64,000 bases of DNA. Source: Mesostigma viride (Eukaryota > Streptophyta > Mesostigmatophyceae > Mesostigmatales > Mesostigmataceae). The notes beneath the pieces were generated by a model. It worked only from the letters and a program-made list of their open reading frames with translations. It did not search any database and was not told where the DNA came from. Made by a program: the position numbers and the translations under genes. The DNA is taken from contig RPFO01000380.1 of NCBI GenBank assembly GCA_009746045.1, forward strand, positions 440,847 to 504,846, in the 5' to 3' direction. Of this stretch, positions 34,180 to 56,700 are shown one piece after another. Position 1 is the first letter of the stretch. The number at the start of each line of letters is the position of its first letter.

Positions 34180-35788
34180 ATTTAGTCCGTTACGCGCGCT
34201 AAGCGCCGTGTCACCAAGGGTCGGTCATGTAACTCTATGGCAGAACTCGACAACGCTGCTCATCCATATGGCACGAAATGTTGATCAAGTTGATTTGCTG
34301 AAACATAACCACAGCGGTCGGACTCAATTGGCATCGAGTATAGAAAAATATTATTGCCAGCAATATTACCTATTATTGCCGGTGCTTACTGTAGTCGGTC
34401 GTTGGTAATTTGTTTATGCAGGCAGTCCTGAACTCGTGATACAGACGGGGTCTCGGAGGGGTCTCGGGGATTTTGCGCTGGCGGTGGTACTGTAGAAGTC
34501 GTAACACAAGCACTTCGAACGACCGTGCACTGTGCAGATGGCAGAAACTAGTAAAGATTCCGAGCTCTTTTTGTCGGGGAACGGCGTCCAGTCGGTGTCA
34601 GTAAGTCATAACTCGTGGATGGAGCCATGGAGGTGGAATCTATATTTAAGGAAATTGTTGGCTCAGGGTTGGCTGCGCTCAGTGCGCTGGTTGGTATGCG
34701 CAGGGCTATAATAATATGAATGCCACTGGCTTGCTTACTATTAATGCCATTGGCTTGCGCAGGGCTTGTGCAATAATGCCATAAGGATCATCGACATGTG
34801 ACAGGCGACACAAGCATCAACAGCCGACAAGGCATAGAGCGTACAAGTGCGACCCGTAAATGTTTAATATTTGTTGGTGCTTACCGAGATGCTGGCAAGT
34901 GCCACCATGACTGTTTATCGCTGCTTACCGAGGTGCTGGCTATTGCCAGAAGTGCCATGATCTTCCACATTATGCAGACTGACAATGCTGGCGGTGAGGG
35001 TCACAGGCTAATGCCAACATTGCTGCATTGAGCATCCCTTGGGCAGTTGCTGCTGGTCTTCCAGAGAATTCCATATACCGGCACGGTTACGCTGCATGCA
35101 ACATGCAGTACGTTCAAGGTTTCGGCCGGGTACTATTTAGCGATTCTTGACCTGTATTCCACCGGATCGAGAAGGGGCCCAGAGTAGCGCCACCCCACAT
35201 CTGCTGCGCCTTTGCATCCTCCAGCTTGAAATACGCGGAGTCAGTTGGGCTAAGTCAGGCAGCAGCATTGGTTACTGGGCCGCCCATCGATCGACGATGT
35301 TGGCACCGCCGGCTTTCTCATGTTGGTGGACGTGCCGTAACATCAGCCCAGTTTGCGGCGCGCATTGTTCGTGCTGCACCCCCAGTCGTTGGTGCTGTGC
35401 CCCCCACCCCCACCCCACGCCCCCGGAAATAAGTAAGCAAGTCGCAGACATATTGCAGCCCGGCCGGCTGGTGCCCGGCAGGAGATGTCAGCCCTAATAT
35501 GAGAATTCCACACTCAGCATCATTCCTGGCTTTTGTGCTCAAAGCAACACCACCACTTTTACTCTGCAGCTTTGATCTGGCAAATGCCCCACTGCAAGCC
35601 TTCCAGCGCATAAGCCCAGTGGAATCCGGCAGTTGCATGCCTAGCTGGACTCTGGCCATGCTTGAAGTGACACCTCTGCTGCGCATGATGGTGGACTGCC
35701 GAAACTCACAACCATGGGACAGGTTTCGCCCCTTCATGCTTGTCATACCGGCTTAACTGACTGGCTCCGTGAGAGACACCGAAGCGAT
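34180..35788. other. Divergent intergenic region
   Basis: About 1.7 kb separate the kanadaptin start (minus, 34075) from the first exon proposed for the GT10-like gene (plus, 35789). It should hold both promoters. I see no clear TATA box, repeat array or further exon, only short direct repeats such as GAGGTGCTGGC/GAGATGCTGGC near 34890-34930. Confidence 0.4.
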
Positions 35789-36841
35789 ATGACCAAACTG
35801 CCAGCGCGCGGGGCAGTGTACTGCAGTGACGCGCGTCGTGCGCCGCCCGCCTCCTGCACATCGCCATGCCCACGTGGACTGCTCTGGCAGCACGCGCCAT
35901 GTGTGCGTCACCACCCCCGCCTGCTGCCGGTATCGCTGGTGTGGCTGCTGCCGCTGCCACTGCTACTGCAGTGGGCCCGGCTGGATGGGCCACCCCCACA
36001 CGTGCTGGCCAAACCAAAGGCCCGAATGGCGGGTTCTGCGACCGTGCGTGCCGAGGCCCTTGCCACGCCAGACAACAATCACCGACCAGCAGGTAGGCAC
36101 AAGACACCTGCCGACTCACCAAGGACCCTTCATGTGCTTGGCCGGCTGCGCTACCTGCCCAGCATGCCAGGGGAATGGCATCTGCTTGGAGGGACCCGAC
36201 GCTACTCGAGGGGCGCTACCATGAGGATGCGAGGACATGCCAGCAGGAGGGATATAGTAGGGCCCAGGATGTGCAATCACACGTCCCCAGCGAGTCGGCA
36301 CGCCGCCAGGTCTATCCGCGCGCTCCTCACGAGAAATGGAACGTGGTACCAACCAGGGTGCTACGACGTACGGGTGCGACTGGGCGAACGCTAGCCTGTC
36401 ATGCTGCTATGTTCAGGGGGATCCTAGGAGGCTGCTGCGCATCGACGCCCACATGTGTGAGGACGCGATCTGGTATAACGTGCCCAACTTGGTCCGTGGG
36501 TTCAAGCCCGCAAAGCCGCGCCCTGACGTGATGACCATCGCATTTTCAATGGAATCGTCAGTGAATTATCCACTACTGAATGATAAAACGTTCATGGGCC
36601 AGTTTGATGTTGAGCAGAGCTACCGCGTGACGGCGCCAGTGCTCCCCTTGCACGTCCCGGCAACTTATAACGAGCGCTGGGTAAAGTTGAAGGATGCCCC
36701 TACAGCCCGGGGATTCTTTCAACCACCCATTCCCACCGCGGACAAGATCAGGGCAATTGTTTTCCGTCGATCCTCGGTTCTTGGCAAAGGATCGATCGCA
36801 AGCTCACGGAGCCCAATGATCGCCACCGCCGCCGGGGAGGA
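35789..36841 (+). CDS. GT10 fucosyltransferase-like, partial (exons 1-2)
   Basis: The proposed exons are 35789-36092 and 36268-36841 (donor GTAGGC, acceptor CCCAG, phase 1). Exon 1 encodes a short basic N terminus and a hydrophobic stretch, LLPVSLVWLLPLPLLLQW, consistent with a type II Golgi anchor. Exon 2 holds CYVQGDPRRLLRIDAH, WYNVPNLVRGF, MTIAFSMESSVNYPLL and FDVEQSYRVTAPV. This resembles the N-terminal part of glycosyltransferase family 10, where a Glu-Ser-x-x-Asn-Tyr block and a following SYR block are typical. Exon 2 ends at a strong GTAAGT donor (phase 2). I found no downstream exons before the LINE debris at 37 kb, so the catalytic C-terminal half is missing or lies far away. Family assignment is moderate; exon 1 is tentative. 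Confidence 0.5.
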
Positions 36842-37157
36842 GTAAGTTCTTACTCACCCATCCTGAGCGGATCGACCCATCGCCTCCTCGCTATCGGCTG
36901 TACAGATGAACTTTCAGCTGAACGAACGTGCTCTCAGTTATATCGCTGCACAGTTATCGTCGCAACCCATCCTCCCGCCCAAACCCGGCACTAGCCCCTA
37001 CCATAATAAGCCACGAGCCACGAGGTATAGCCATGGCTGACGGCGGAGCTCATAACTTTCACGTTTGGGCACCAAATTCGGCCGTGAATATCACAATCGC
37101 TTCGTCTTTCTGAGACGCACACGCTGATCTATTCTCCCGAAGCTACTACACAATATC

Positions 37158-38558
37158 ATGACGAGCAAACGCACCTCAACGCGCAACGCATGCTTAGCGG
37201 CAGTGCTGAGCCCTGAAGCTACACAAGAAGCTCCGCCCAGAGTCCAGCCGCCCGGCCTGGAAGGCAACAGCTCTCACCACTTCCCAAGCTTTAGTGGTAC
37301 ATTCTGGCCCTTCTTCGGCCTCGCCGTCGGCCTCTCCTGAGCCCAAACGCAGTCGTCCAAAGCCCGCCGAGCCACCCAGCCAGTTTCAAGATTTCACCAT
37401 CGACGAGCACTTTTGGCAGCTAGAAAAGTCCGAGTGACCATGGCTGCACGTCCTGTTTCTGATGGGACGCATGGGACACGCATTTAGAATTGTGCTTCGC
37501 ACTCAAGATTCGGGAGCTAGGGCCGCGGCCTTCGCCTGCCGTCAGGCGCCAGCACAGTCGGCCTGGCTGCAAAGATGTCAAACCTCGCCCGTCCCTACTT
37601 GCAACAAATCGCCCTCTGCTCCCTCCTCGGACGCTCTGCCGCCCAGATCTTTGATCAATCGAGCCCACCGCTGTGACTGACATGTACCGATCCGCGACCT
37701 CCTTAAGGACGCTGTCGAGCAGCACGTGACCCCCCTCGGTGCAGATGTGGCAGCCCTGGGCTGCACGCTGACTGCCGAGCTCCGCACCATCTCCACCGCC
37801 ATCTCGATCCACCCTCCTCGCCTCAGTCCTCCACAGCCCCCCCCCCCCTCCAACGCCATCACCGCCCAGCTCTGCGACATCGACCAGCGCCTAAAGGACA
37901 ACGCCATCGCCATCGGATGCCGCAAAACACCGCAGGCATCACCGCCCAGGCGGTGCAGGACATTGCCGCCAAGCCAGCTGGCCTGGCTGGTGATGCTCCT
38001 CCCACCCCGACCTGGGCGGACATGCTTAAGCAGCACACCACCTCCACCACCTCCGCCGTCGCAGCACAGCTCCAACGGCAGACGCTTGACCTCCGCGAGG
38101 AGGCCGAGCTCGCCAAGCGCGGCCTTAACGTCATCGTCAAGAACTTCGACATGGCGGAAGGTGAGAATTCCGAGAAGGTTGCTTGTGCGTTTGAGAACAA
38201 AATCCTTGATTGCCGATGGGCCTTCTTGGTGAGATCGAGCTGGTCGCCCACCGCCTTCCCCGCGCGCGGGGTAAGGCAGGGGCGCCCCCGCTCCTTCTTG
38301 CACCTTTAAGAACCCGGCGGGCAAGATTTCGTTTCTCAGACGCCGCAAGCGGCTCGCGAGAAGACTCCCTTCACCTTGGACGGCGACTTGACCCTGGCGC
38401 AGCAACAACGGCGACGGGAGCTATGGCCGACCTACCTCCAGCTCCGGCAGACCGCAGCGGGGAAGCCGGTGTACTGGAAGGGGGCGACCATCTACGTCGG
38501 CCACAAGCCCTGGCAAGCGACCCCGGCGGCCCCAGCACCTCCAGACGCCCCAGCTTAG
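37158..38558 (+). pseudogene. LINE ORF1 remnant
   Basis: Pieces in three frames line up as one ORF1. They run PKRSRPKPAEPPSQFQDF (about 37345), then TWADMLKQHTTSTTSAVAAQ followed by ELAKRGLNVIVKNFDMAEGE (about 38010-38170). The C-terminal part has FTLDGDLTLAQQQRRRELW and GATIYVGHKPW, ending at the stop near 38556. The RNVIVxN-type motif and the LTxxQ..RRxxLWP block are typical of L1-like ORF1 nucleic-acid-binding proteins. Frame slips near 37700 and 38300 make it inactive. No ORF2 follows. Confidence 0.65.
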
Positions 38559-38779
38559 GGGAATACAGCAGTAGTAGTGTAGAATATAGTCAGGCCTAGC
38601 CGTGGCCTTGTACATGTACGCCTACTACAGGCCCTGTACCAGACGATGCCTTAGCATTACTTAATCATGTACATGTGTGCCTATGACGTGCCACACCCCA
38701 GATGATGCCTAGATTTATTTACTTATGCTGTGCCCATGCGGGGAGTTACTCTCTGCTGAGAAGCCACGCCCTAGCTAGC

Positions 38780-39185
38780 CTTTGTATCAAGGAGACAATG
38801 ATTTTTGTATAGCCATGATGATCTTCCCCCCTATGTCGGCGCCTTTAGGTAGGTGCCTGAATACATAGTGGTGTGCAGATGCACTTTGTGCACCCAGAGC
38901 CCAGGCGTAGTTTACACCCTACCCTTGAAGGAAGTAGCCCAGAGTGTATTATAGGCCATATACCCCTTCTATCCATAGGCCATATACCCCTTCAGTCCCA
39001 CCCTTGCATGAAGTAGCCTAGAATGTATTAAAAGCCATATGCCCCTTCTCAGGGCTATGTGCTACATCTACTCCCAACGGAGTGATGTTGATAATTAATT
39101 AATTAATTAATACCCCTTCTCAGGCATATATGTGCTACAAATACTCCCAACGGAGTTGTGTTCCAATTCAATTCAATTCAATTCA
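38780..39185 (+). mobile_element. Stacked LINE 3' ends
   Basis: Blocks of related 3' UTR end in CTCCCAACGGAGT hairpin words. One has an (AATT)n tail near 39090-39110 and another has an (AATTC)n tail near 39165-39187. The block starts with an AAGGAGACAA word shared with 15023. The two tails show at least two truncated insertions with different tail units. Confidence 0.6.
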
Positions 39186-39429
39186 ATCCTCCCTCCCAGC
39201 ACCAGTAGCCACACCGGCCCTCAGCTAGCAAGGATGGCATCCGCGCATGGTGCTGGATTGAGGATCGAGCGCACATGACCTGGCCACTGGCCGAGAAGCT
39301 GACATTGCTGACCACGAGTACGCTCAAAACTCTCCAATTAATGCGGAAACCAAGGTCACCCACATACAAGCTCCAGCCCCAGCTCACGGCGCGCTGCAGA
39401 CTGTGGCGCAGGCTTCTCGATGCACAGTG

Positions 39430-39835
39430 CATGCCTCGCTAGTAGGCCTCTAGGCGACTCCAGCTTACTCTCTGAGAGAGTAACTCTCTCACAGTCTCGC
39501 CTCGACCAGGTGGAGGGCAAGTGCGGCCCTTCTCATCAAGAAGAGCTTTGGAAGCCATCACCGCCCGGCCATGCAAACCGAGGCCCTGGCCACGCAGGTC
39601 CCGGAGATCGCGGGGCAGGTCCGACCACCATCCCTGCCCAGCCCACCCGGCAGGCAGATGGCAGCAGCCTCTCGCCGCACTCCTACGCGGACCTACTGCG
39701 GACAGCGACCACCTCAACCACGGACGCCTGATCGCCACGACGCTGCAGGAGATGGAAGGCCATCGCCGAGCAGAAGAACGCGAGGACACCGACCGCGCCC
39801 GTGCCGCCAATGCAGAGTGGTGCTGCATCACCGGT
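39430..39835 (+). pseudogene. Second LINE ORF1 fragment
   Basis: The frames here encode ALATQVPEIAGQ, SYADLLRTATTSTTDA and LQEMEGHRRAEEREDTDRAR. The SYADLLRTATTSTT block is homologous to TWADMLKQHTTSTT of the ORF1 remnant at 37158-38558. A frame change follows the first block. The 5' and 3' parts are absent. Confidence 0.6.
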
Positions 39836-40857
39836 TTCACCCTTCTCACTGGACACTGCAGAGAGCTAACACACAGTAATGGTCATGCCTGGCATGGGCA
39901 CCCAGGTGATGGGTGGACTCCCCAACCCCCAACCGTGCATGTGTCGCATGCGAATGTGATGGGTGTACATGCCGCACCTTCCGGCTCATTTGCAATATCA
40001 ATAGAAACTGCATTATCAACAACTGGCATTGTCCCCCCCCTCTTGTGGGCATTACCAAATACAAAATCCATCCGTTAATGTGTGATTTTTGCCCGTGAGG
40101 TATAAGACCACATTGAGCCAAAGCACTGCTCGACTTGCATCGTCCCTAATTACTACCGGCCAGTTGCTGGCCTGGAGGGAGGCGGAAAGCCAGAAGCAAC
40201 CATGAGCCCATCGCGGGGGATGAACGGGGGGATGCTTGGGTCGCAGACGAGCCGCAACTGCAGGCCAGGACGTGAGGCACAAGACCGACAGCAGGGAGGA
40301 GAGTGTCATAACTCGTCAGCGGCACTGGTCGGTAGCACCCCCGTGGCTGAACAAGGCATAACGTCAGCCGTGTGCAACAGCTCACGTCCCAGCTGAAACT
40401 ATTACCACCATCGATACGGATGCGCAGCAGCCATGCATGCAACGCTAGAAATCACCAGGCACGATGCCATGCAGTTGTGGACACAGAGATCCATAAGCCA
40501 TTTCACCCAGATTATGGTAGAAACGCAGCATCCGTGGATAGGTGCGTACAAAAGTAATGCATTTGTACACAGACATGGGAAGTCCCCCCCAAAAGGGGAA
40601 ATGGGCAAGTTTGTTGCGCTTTAATGCCCACTGCATGATCAGCACCAGGCGGTGGCTAAAGAAGCCGAGACGAAAACACGTGTCCAGACTAAACCATCAA
40701 TGTGACATGTGACTGCATTACACGGCTATACCTTGAAAGAAATGCCAGCGAGCTCAGTCCCCTGCCAGCCTCCTAGGTGCAAAGAAAAAAGCTTCCCATC
40801 CCCATGAAACAAACACGTGCTAGACTGCTAGTTCCTACTAGCATCCGGCTGCATCGG

Positions 40858-50699
<9,842 letters not shown>

Positions 50700-51717
50700 C
50701 GGTTGTCGAGTGTATATTAACCTACCCAGATATCAGTGTCCCACACACCGTTATTCCACTTCCAAATAAATTGGCCATCGTTTTCTGCTACTTCCAAAAA
50801 TTGATACATCGGATTCCTTTCTCTAGCACCCGTGATTTTTCATCGTGAGCAGCTCACATATCACAGGCTATCACAGGAAGCTGCCTGAAATTGTGGCTCA
50901 ATTCCACGTGATGCCATATCCAGACTGCTCCGCTCACAAAAAAAGGGAAAACGCTGCTCAACAGAATCGCAAGCTGGCGAACTGCCCATCATTCTCGGAG
51001 GTATACTGGCGCCCGTTACCTTGCGAAGTCGTCGTTTGTCATGATGTGCTACTATGTGCTAGATGATCCGAGTACCATACGGTACGCATACGGTCATCCG
51101 TGGCTCATTCGAATGCACGCCACGTTTTCGTTACCGGACGGAATTTCGTTCTGAGGCTGAGCTGGAAAGGGGAAAGGGGAAACGGGAAACGTTTTCAGTT
51201 TTATGATTGATTTCCAAACGTCTGTGGCAATAATTGATGTTCTACATATGTACCTGTCGAGGCATGATCGCTACTGCCGACAACAGGAAAGCTCGTGTGC
51301 CCGTCATTGCTACCTGCGTTACAACCACGCCCTCGAATTCATAAGTCCATCCGAACATTTTCAATATCGCGCAAAGCGAGGCAGTCTATCAAGCCGCTTA
51401 AGCAACTGTGACGCGTGGCTTATTGCCGAGTGTATCGAATTCTGGCGAATTATTGAATTCTGTGTGTTACCGTATTTTTGAAAGAATCCGTGTTCTGTAT
51501 TGCTGTAAAGGGGGAAATGCCTTGGACATCTTTAAAGCGGCTGGGGGACCTGCTTTGAGCGGTTGGCGTTAGCAGTGCGATAGTATTCAAGGGAAGAGCC
51601 ACGGCCCTGTTGTTGAATTTTTCTTTGTTTATGCGTTTCGTTTCGTGTAACCATCTGTAGTTCAAGGAGGTGAACCAGTGTTTATCGCCCTTCCCTGCAC
51701 CGGCATAAATCAAGGCC
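50700..51717. promoter_or_regulatory. Shared divergent promoter region (inferred)
   Basis: About 1 kb separates the DXO start (minus, 50699) from the start of the tail-anchored protein gene (plus, 51718). Both promoters and 5' UTRs must lie here. I see no clear TATA box. A purine-rich AAAGGGGAAAGGGGAAACGG block at about 51168 and an in-frame stop just before 51718 are visible. A 92-codon plus ORF at 51203-51481 is unassigned. Confidence 0.4.
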
Positions 51718-52627
51718 ATGGCGCAAACATTCGCTAGCGGCCGGCAGATAAACAATGAACTTTGCCAGCCTGGATGCAATTCGTGCCAAAAGTTACTGAA
51801 GTGCAACAAAGTGCTTCGATTACTGTTGAAGCTTTCGAGGGAAGCTGAAAAGAATAAGCACGGTAAGTCACTTGCTGAAACGTAGGCTGATGATTTCAAC
51901 ATGCGCATACTTTGGTGGCATTTATGATCAGCTGCGTAGTCGTCTGTGACAGCTGGAACGTCCATCTATAATTTTTTAAAGTACATGAGAAGCTTTGTGC
52001 TCGAAGCAAAGTCGTTTCTCATTTTATCAATTGAAGGCAAAATTTCTCTCTCCCCTTGCCTTTTCTTTGACAGGGAAAACGGAAGGCCAGTTTTTCGAAT
52101 CGGACTCCGCAAAGGTACACGTTATTGATCATCATCGTTGCTGTGCTTAGACTCCTTGTTAGCCCCATGTTTGCCCCATGCTTGCCAACTCCTCGAAGCA
52201 TCAATTATGACTGCTGCTCCGTGCCTTGCTTTGGGCCCTGCATGACATTCACAGTATGCTAGTTTTGTTTCCTTAATCAAACTAGTAATGCCATGCCTGT
52301 ATAATGCATTAGTGATTTCTAGATGGCGAATGGCTGGATTTATTGGCTAGTCATCAGCCACCTTGCAGGTATGACAGCCTGTTCTGATTGTAATTTGAAA
52401 CTCCTTACTGTTTTCATTTCACCCGGCGCTTTGCTGTTTTCATTCCAAAGCTCTTCGATGCGCGCATGGAAGCGGTCCTGCAAGAGACAAGGTTTCTGGA
52501 GGCGGACATGAGGTTGACCAAGGGGCGTGCATGGCTGAAATCCAAGCTCTATATGGCCATATTTCTGATCAGCTCTGTCTGCATTCTTCTTCCAGTCGTC
52601 TTTCTGCCGTATAGGATGGGTTGCTGA
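51718..52627 (+). CDS. Small tail-anchored membrane protein, 3 exons
   Basis: Exons 51718-51862, 52074-52114 and 52451-52627 join in phase (donors GTAAGT and GTACAC; acceptors GACAG and CAAAG) to give 120 aa. The start Met has an in-frame TAA four codons upstream and a good GGCCATGG context. The N-terminal half has four Cys (LCQPGCNSCQKLLKC) and an amphipathic Leu/Lys/Arg segment (NKVLRLLLKLSREAEK). A charged stretch LFDARMEAVLQETRFLEADM could be a coiled coil. It ends in one hydrophobic helix, MAIFLISSVCILLPVVF, and a short basic tail. That layout predicts a C-terminal tail anchor facing the cytosol. I do not recognise the family. It is divergent from DXO and convergent with the b561 gene. 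Confidence 0.7.
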
Positions 52628-53041
52628 CCTGCAAGGTTAATGTTCCTCGGCCACTGCTGATGTGAGCAGAGGTTGGAGGCTGATTCCATGCCAGGTCCCT
52701 GGGCATTCATGACTGGTTTATCAGATGTCTTTAACATCATGCCTGCAAACGAGGAAAACATGCGTAATTGGAGGCACCTCATGGCATGTGGGGCATCAAG
52801 GCATTTGTGGCCAGGCTGGATACATGATCTTGTGGATGTCGACAGTTGCTGAAAGGAGAACTTTGCTGAAAGGAGTTGCATGCTGAAAGGAGTTGCTCTC
52901 GACAAAAACTTCGAGCCTCTGAGCACGAGTCAGCTGGCAAGGTGCATGCTTTTGTGGCAGCGGCGCAGCACCATGGTACGACTTAGATGAGTTAATGACC
53001 GCCTCAATTTTTTTGATCCCATGCTAGTTTAGGCATGGCGC

Positions 53042-53123
<82 letters not shown>

Positions 53124-53529
53124 GCCGAAAGTAGCTGTAATTTGTTGCTGGTTTTAATCTTGAAGGCAGCCTCCATAGTGATGTAAGAGCGCCCGCTTTT
53201 CTGTTGCATGAAAGTCATCCTATGCAATGCGAATTATTCACATGGGCCTGCTGAAATTAAACAGCTCCGTCTTTTCCGTTACAACAGTATACAAAGTATA
53301 AGTACTGTAGGTACTTATTCACACGGCGTCCGGTGATTTCTCATGCCTAGCGCATGTTGCACAAATAGTGTTGATCAAAGTGAACTGATGATCCTACCTA
53401 TAAGCTGTATATTCTCGAGCATGCAGCTCAGATTGCCTATAATGACATCACCGGATTCACGAACACTGCGTTGTCCATGCGTACCTAACTTGAAGCCTAG
53501 ATCGATCACTAGCTTTCCACCACAAATTA
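52628..53529. other. Convergent 3' region
   Basis: This is the region between the stops of the tail-anchored gene (plus) and the DOMON-b561 gene (minus). It must hold both 3' UTRs. Apart from the (TTA)n tract nothing gene-like is seen. A 125-codon minus ORF overlapping the tail-anchored gene is a shadow. Confidence 0.5.
53041..53122. repeat. (TTA)n microsatellite
   Basis: About 27 perfect trinucleotide units lie between two convergent genes, so the tract may be transcribed in a 3' UTR. Confidence 0.95.
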
Positions 53530-53719
53530 TTACAGGCTGCCAGCTGGCGGGTTGCGGCTTTTCTCATGTGCTAGTGTTGAAGGCTGGTCTGGTGGTGCCT
53601 TCTCCGCCATCCGATACTTCTGGGATCTCCACTCAAATGCCAGGAAGGCGGCGCAAAGAAGCGAGATCCATGTGATGTAAAGGCCTCTGGCGGGCTGTGT
53701 GCATATGCAGATTGTATGC

Positions 53720-53787
<68 letters not shown>

Positions 53788-56700
53788 CAGCATGTTTCTT
53801 CGATACCAACCTGCCTGTTATGCATATCACTGCCAAACCGCCCCCCCCGCCCAAACAGATCTATACAATCATGCATGCAAATAACCAATTTCGTCCTTCT
53901 GCTACTGACAATAGGCCGGCTTTGTTGCCCAACGAAAGTAAACCCCGCAACATGATCCGCATTGAATAATCCTTGCAAAAAGAGAAAAGCACATGACATG
54001 GCCGGCGTGCGCACGCATAATAGCACACAACTAACCACAATCTTGCTGCCTAACTGATTCATTAATTAATTATTTAATTAAACACGTGCTCCCGTTGTGG
54101 AGTCACGGAGCACCTAAGGGCTTTTAATCCCTGAGTGTGCACAACGGGTAGGGGGGCAGAGACCCCCCCTTCCCTCACACCACAGGCATGCGCACAGCTA
54201 GGGTGCTCAATCGGACCCGTCTAACTAAAGGATCCGGGGCATCCCCTGTGGGTGCAATACTGATAAGTCGCGTGTGAGCATTGCATTGCTATTATGTAGA
54301 CCTGAGCAAATGAGCAGTGCTAGGCGAGGCGCATAGCTAGGCTGGCTGATGTCTGTTGCTGCCTAACTAAACCTGCGCGCAGCCTGCCTATCAAGGAGGC
54401 AACTGCCAATACTCTAATCCATAGCGAGAGGTAACTTGACTGTCAGCACGGATCAGCTGATACCATATGCTAAGTTCTGTCTTCTTCTGGGAGCCATGAA
54501 TATCTGAATGCGAACCCTGGCACCGCAGCAGAGAAAGAATTCACCGTCGATCACGTGCATTATCACATGTCAATGCAGTGGTGAAGACACGTCAACGATA
54601 TGCAAACGGTAGCCACTAACCAAACGATCGAGCACAAGCTCCTGCATGTAAGCAGATGGCACACATAACCACTCCACCCACAAAGCATGCCAGCCTAGAC
54701 CCTTCTCCCACAATACTTTCACCCACCTCTCACAATACTAACAGCTCATCGCCAAGCACTGCATTGCCCAGATACCAAACACAACAGCACACTAGCCATT
54801 GCCAGTCCCACACGCATTATACCTTACATTCCAATACAACATGGAATCAAAATCTGCACATCCGTTGGTTTCACTTACGAGCTTTTCTTACTATACGTGA
54901 ATTTTAAGCATAATGTCCATGAGAAACTAGTAGTTACTATCATTTGTAATTATCAGTCACGCGCTTGACATGTGCGTGTGGCAGTGCGTCGATACCATGA
55001 CGTAAGTGAGACACCCTTAACATGGTGTCCGTCACATGCATACCTTGACATTCGCCGCGTACAGCAGTTGGTAGCGCTGAAACCCGTAGAAGATGGCCAC
55101 GGATGCCAGCACGACCGCCACGCGCCCCACGGTGACATGCAAAAACTCCCACTCGAGCCGCCCCTGCTGCTCCTTGTGCGGCCGCAACACGCCAATGAGG
55201 AGCTGCGCCCAACCGAGCATCATGGCTCCGAAACCCAGCCGGCCGTGCGTGAACTGTGTGAAGTACACCGGGAACTTGTTCAACGCAATGATGAAGCCGA
55301 TCGTGCCGAACGTGAGCCCCAGGACCTGGAGAACGCGGTGGACGTGGAACCAGGCAGGGTCCCAGCGCTTGCCGAAGCGGGCCACCAATATCCCCAACGG
55401 GAGGAGTATGCCCCATCCAATCGCCATGAGCACGCCATGTGTCTTACGGTAGCGCCGCAGGCCGTCCTGGACCACCACAACCACCTCAGGTGTTCCCCCG
55501 CCGCTGGAGCCATTTGTAAAGGTGTAATCAAAGGTGAGGCGGAGGACAGCACGGTTGGTGAACCCGTGGTATGCGAGGTGGTCGGCCCCATCGGGCCCCA
55601 TGGCCACCACGATGTAATGCGTCTTGCTGATGTTGACAGGGAAGATGCTCTGCAGCAGCCGGCGGTGTGTGATCGACCCGAAAGGGTAGCGGAACCTGGG
55701 GGTAGTTGGGGGGGGGGGTGTCAGGGGAAGGGAGTAAGTTTGAGAGGGTGGATAAACGATTGGGGGGGGGGGGGGGGGGGGGGGAGGATGCAAATGATGA
55801 ATGCTGAATGCCGTGAGTGAGCACATTGAAAGTTTTGTGATGTGCACAAACTTAGAACAGAATAGAGTTATTTTGTTAGAAAAGTGGGGTGGGGTTTGTT
55901 ATCGGCCGTGGATGCCAGCCCAAGGCGGCATGGCACTAGCAGAACAGCACCAGGAAGATGGCAATGCATCTGGATTGGTGGGGCAAAGGGTAAAGTGGGC
56001 TGCAGAAAACATATACAGTGAGTTGCAATAGCAGGTTTTGTGGAATCGGCTAAGGTGAACCAACACCCTGCCATGTGGTGTGTGAGCCGCGAGGCTATTG
56101 ACTGTAGAGGGCAGAGACTTGCAGGGACAACTAAACCGATGTGAATGGAATGGGGAGTGACGCACGAAGCCAGCACTGCCTTCGACAGCCCCCAGAGGCT
56201 AGAAAGGGCGAACGGAAAATGGCAACTGGCAGCTGATGCTTTGGCGCTGGGGCACACAACTGGGCGATGATCAGATTGGACACGGACTTGCATCAAACCT
56301 GCTTCCAGACGGACAACCGGTGCGAGAGGTACTGAAAGCTCAAAGAGGTGAACTTCCCACTTGCCCTCATCTTCGCGCATGATAAAAGCCCGGTATGCAT
56401 TGTATGCCCTGTCCCAGAAAAGTAAACGCATTATGACAGATGCGTGAGTTACCTCACCAACGTCCGGCCTTGTGTCTGAACCGCCGATGTATCTAGCAGT
56501 TTGACATTTTCATTCCGGATGACGCCTGGGACCGCCATTGCTGTTAGTGAATAGGGCGCGACGGAGACAGGGCTGCCATCGTCAGGGACCCAGCCTATAA
56601 CCGCATCACTGCCCACCATCGCACCAAGCGGGGAGAAGCCGAAACCGACCCAACCCGTCGTTGCAGCATCCACCGCGATCGCCAGTCCATTGTCTCCGAC

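Noticed and set aside
56165-56431. Minus ORF segment RAYNAYRAFIMREDEGKW as a b561 exon
   Set aside because: Joining exon 1 directly to 55695 gives an uninterrupted DOMON domain in correct phase; inserting this segment would break the domain.
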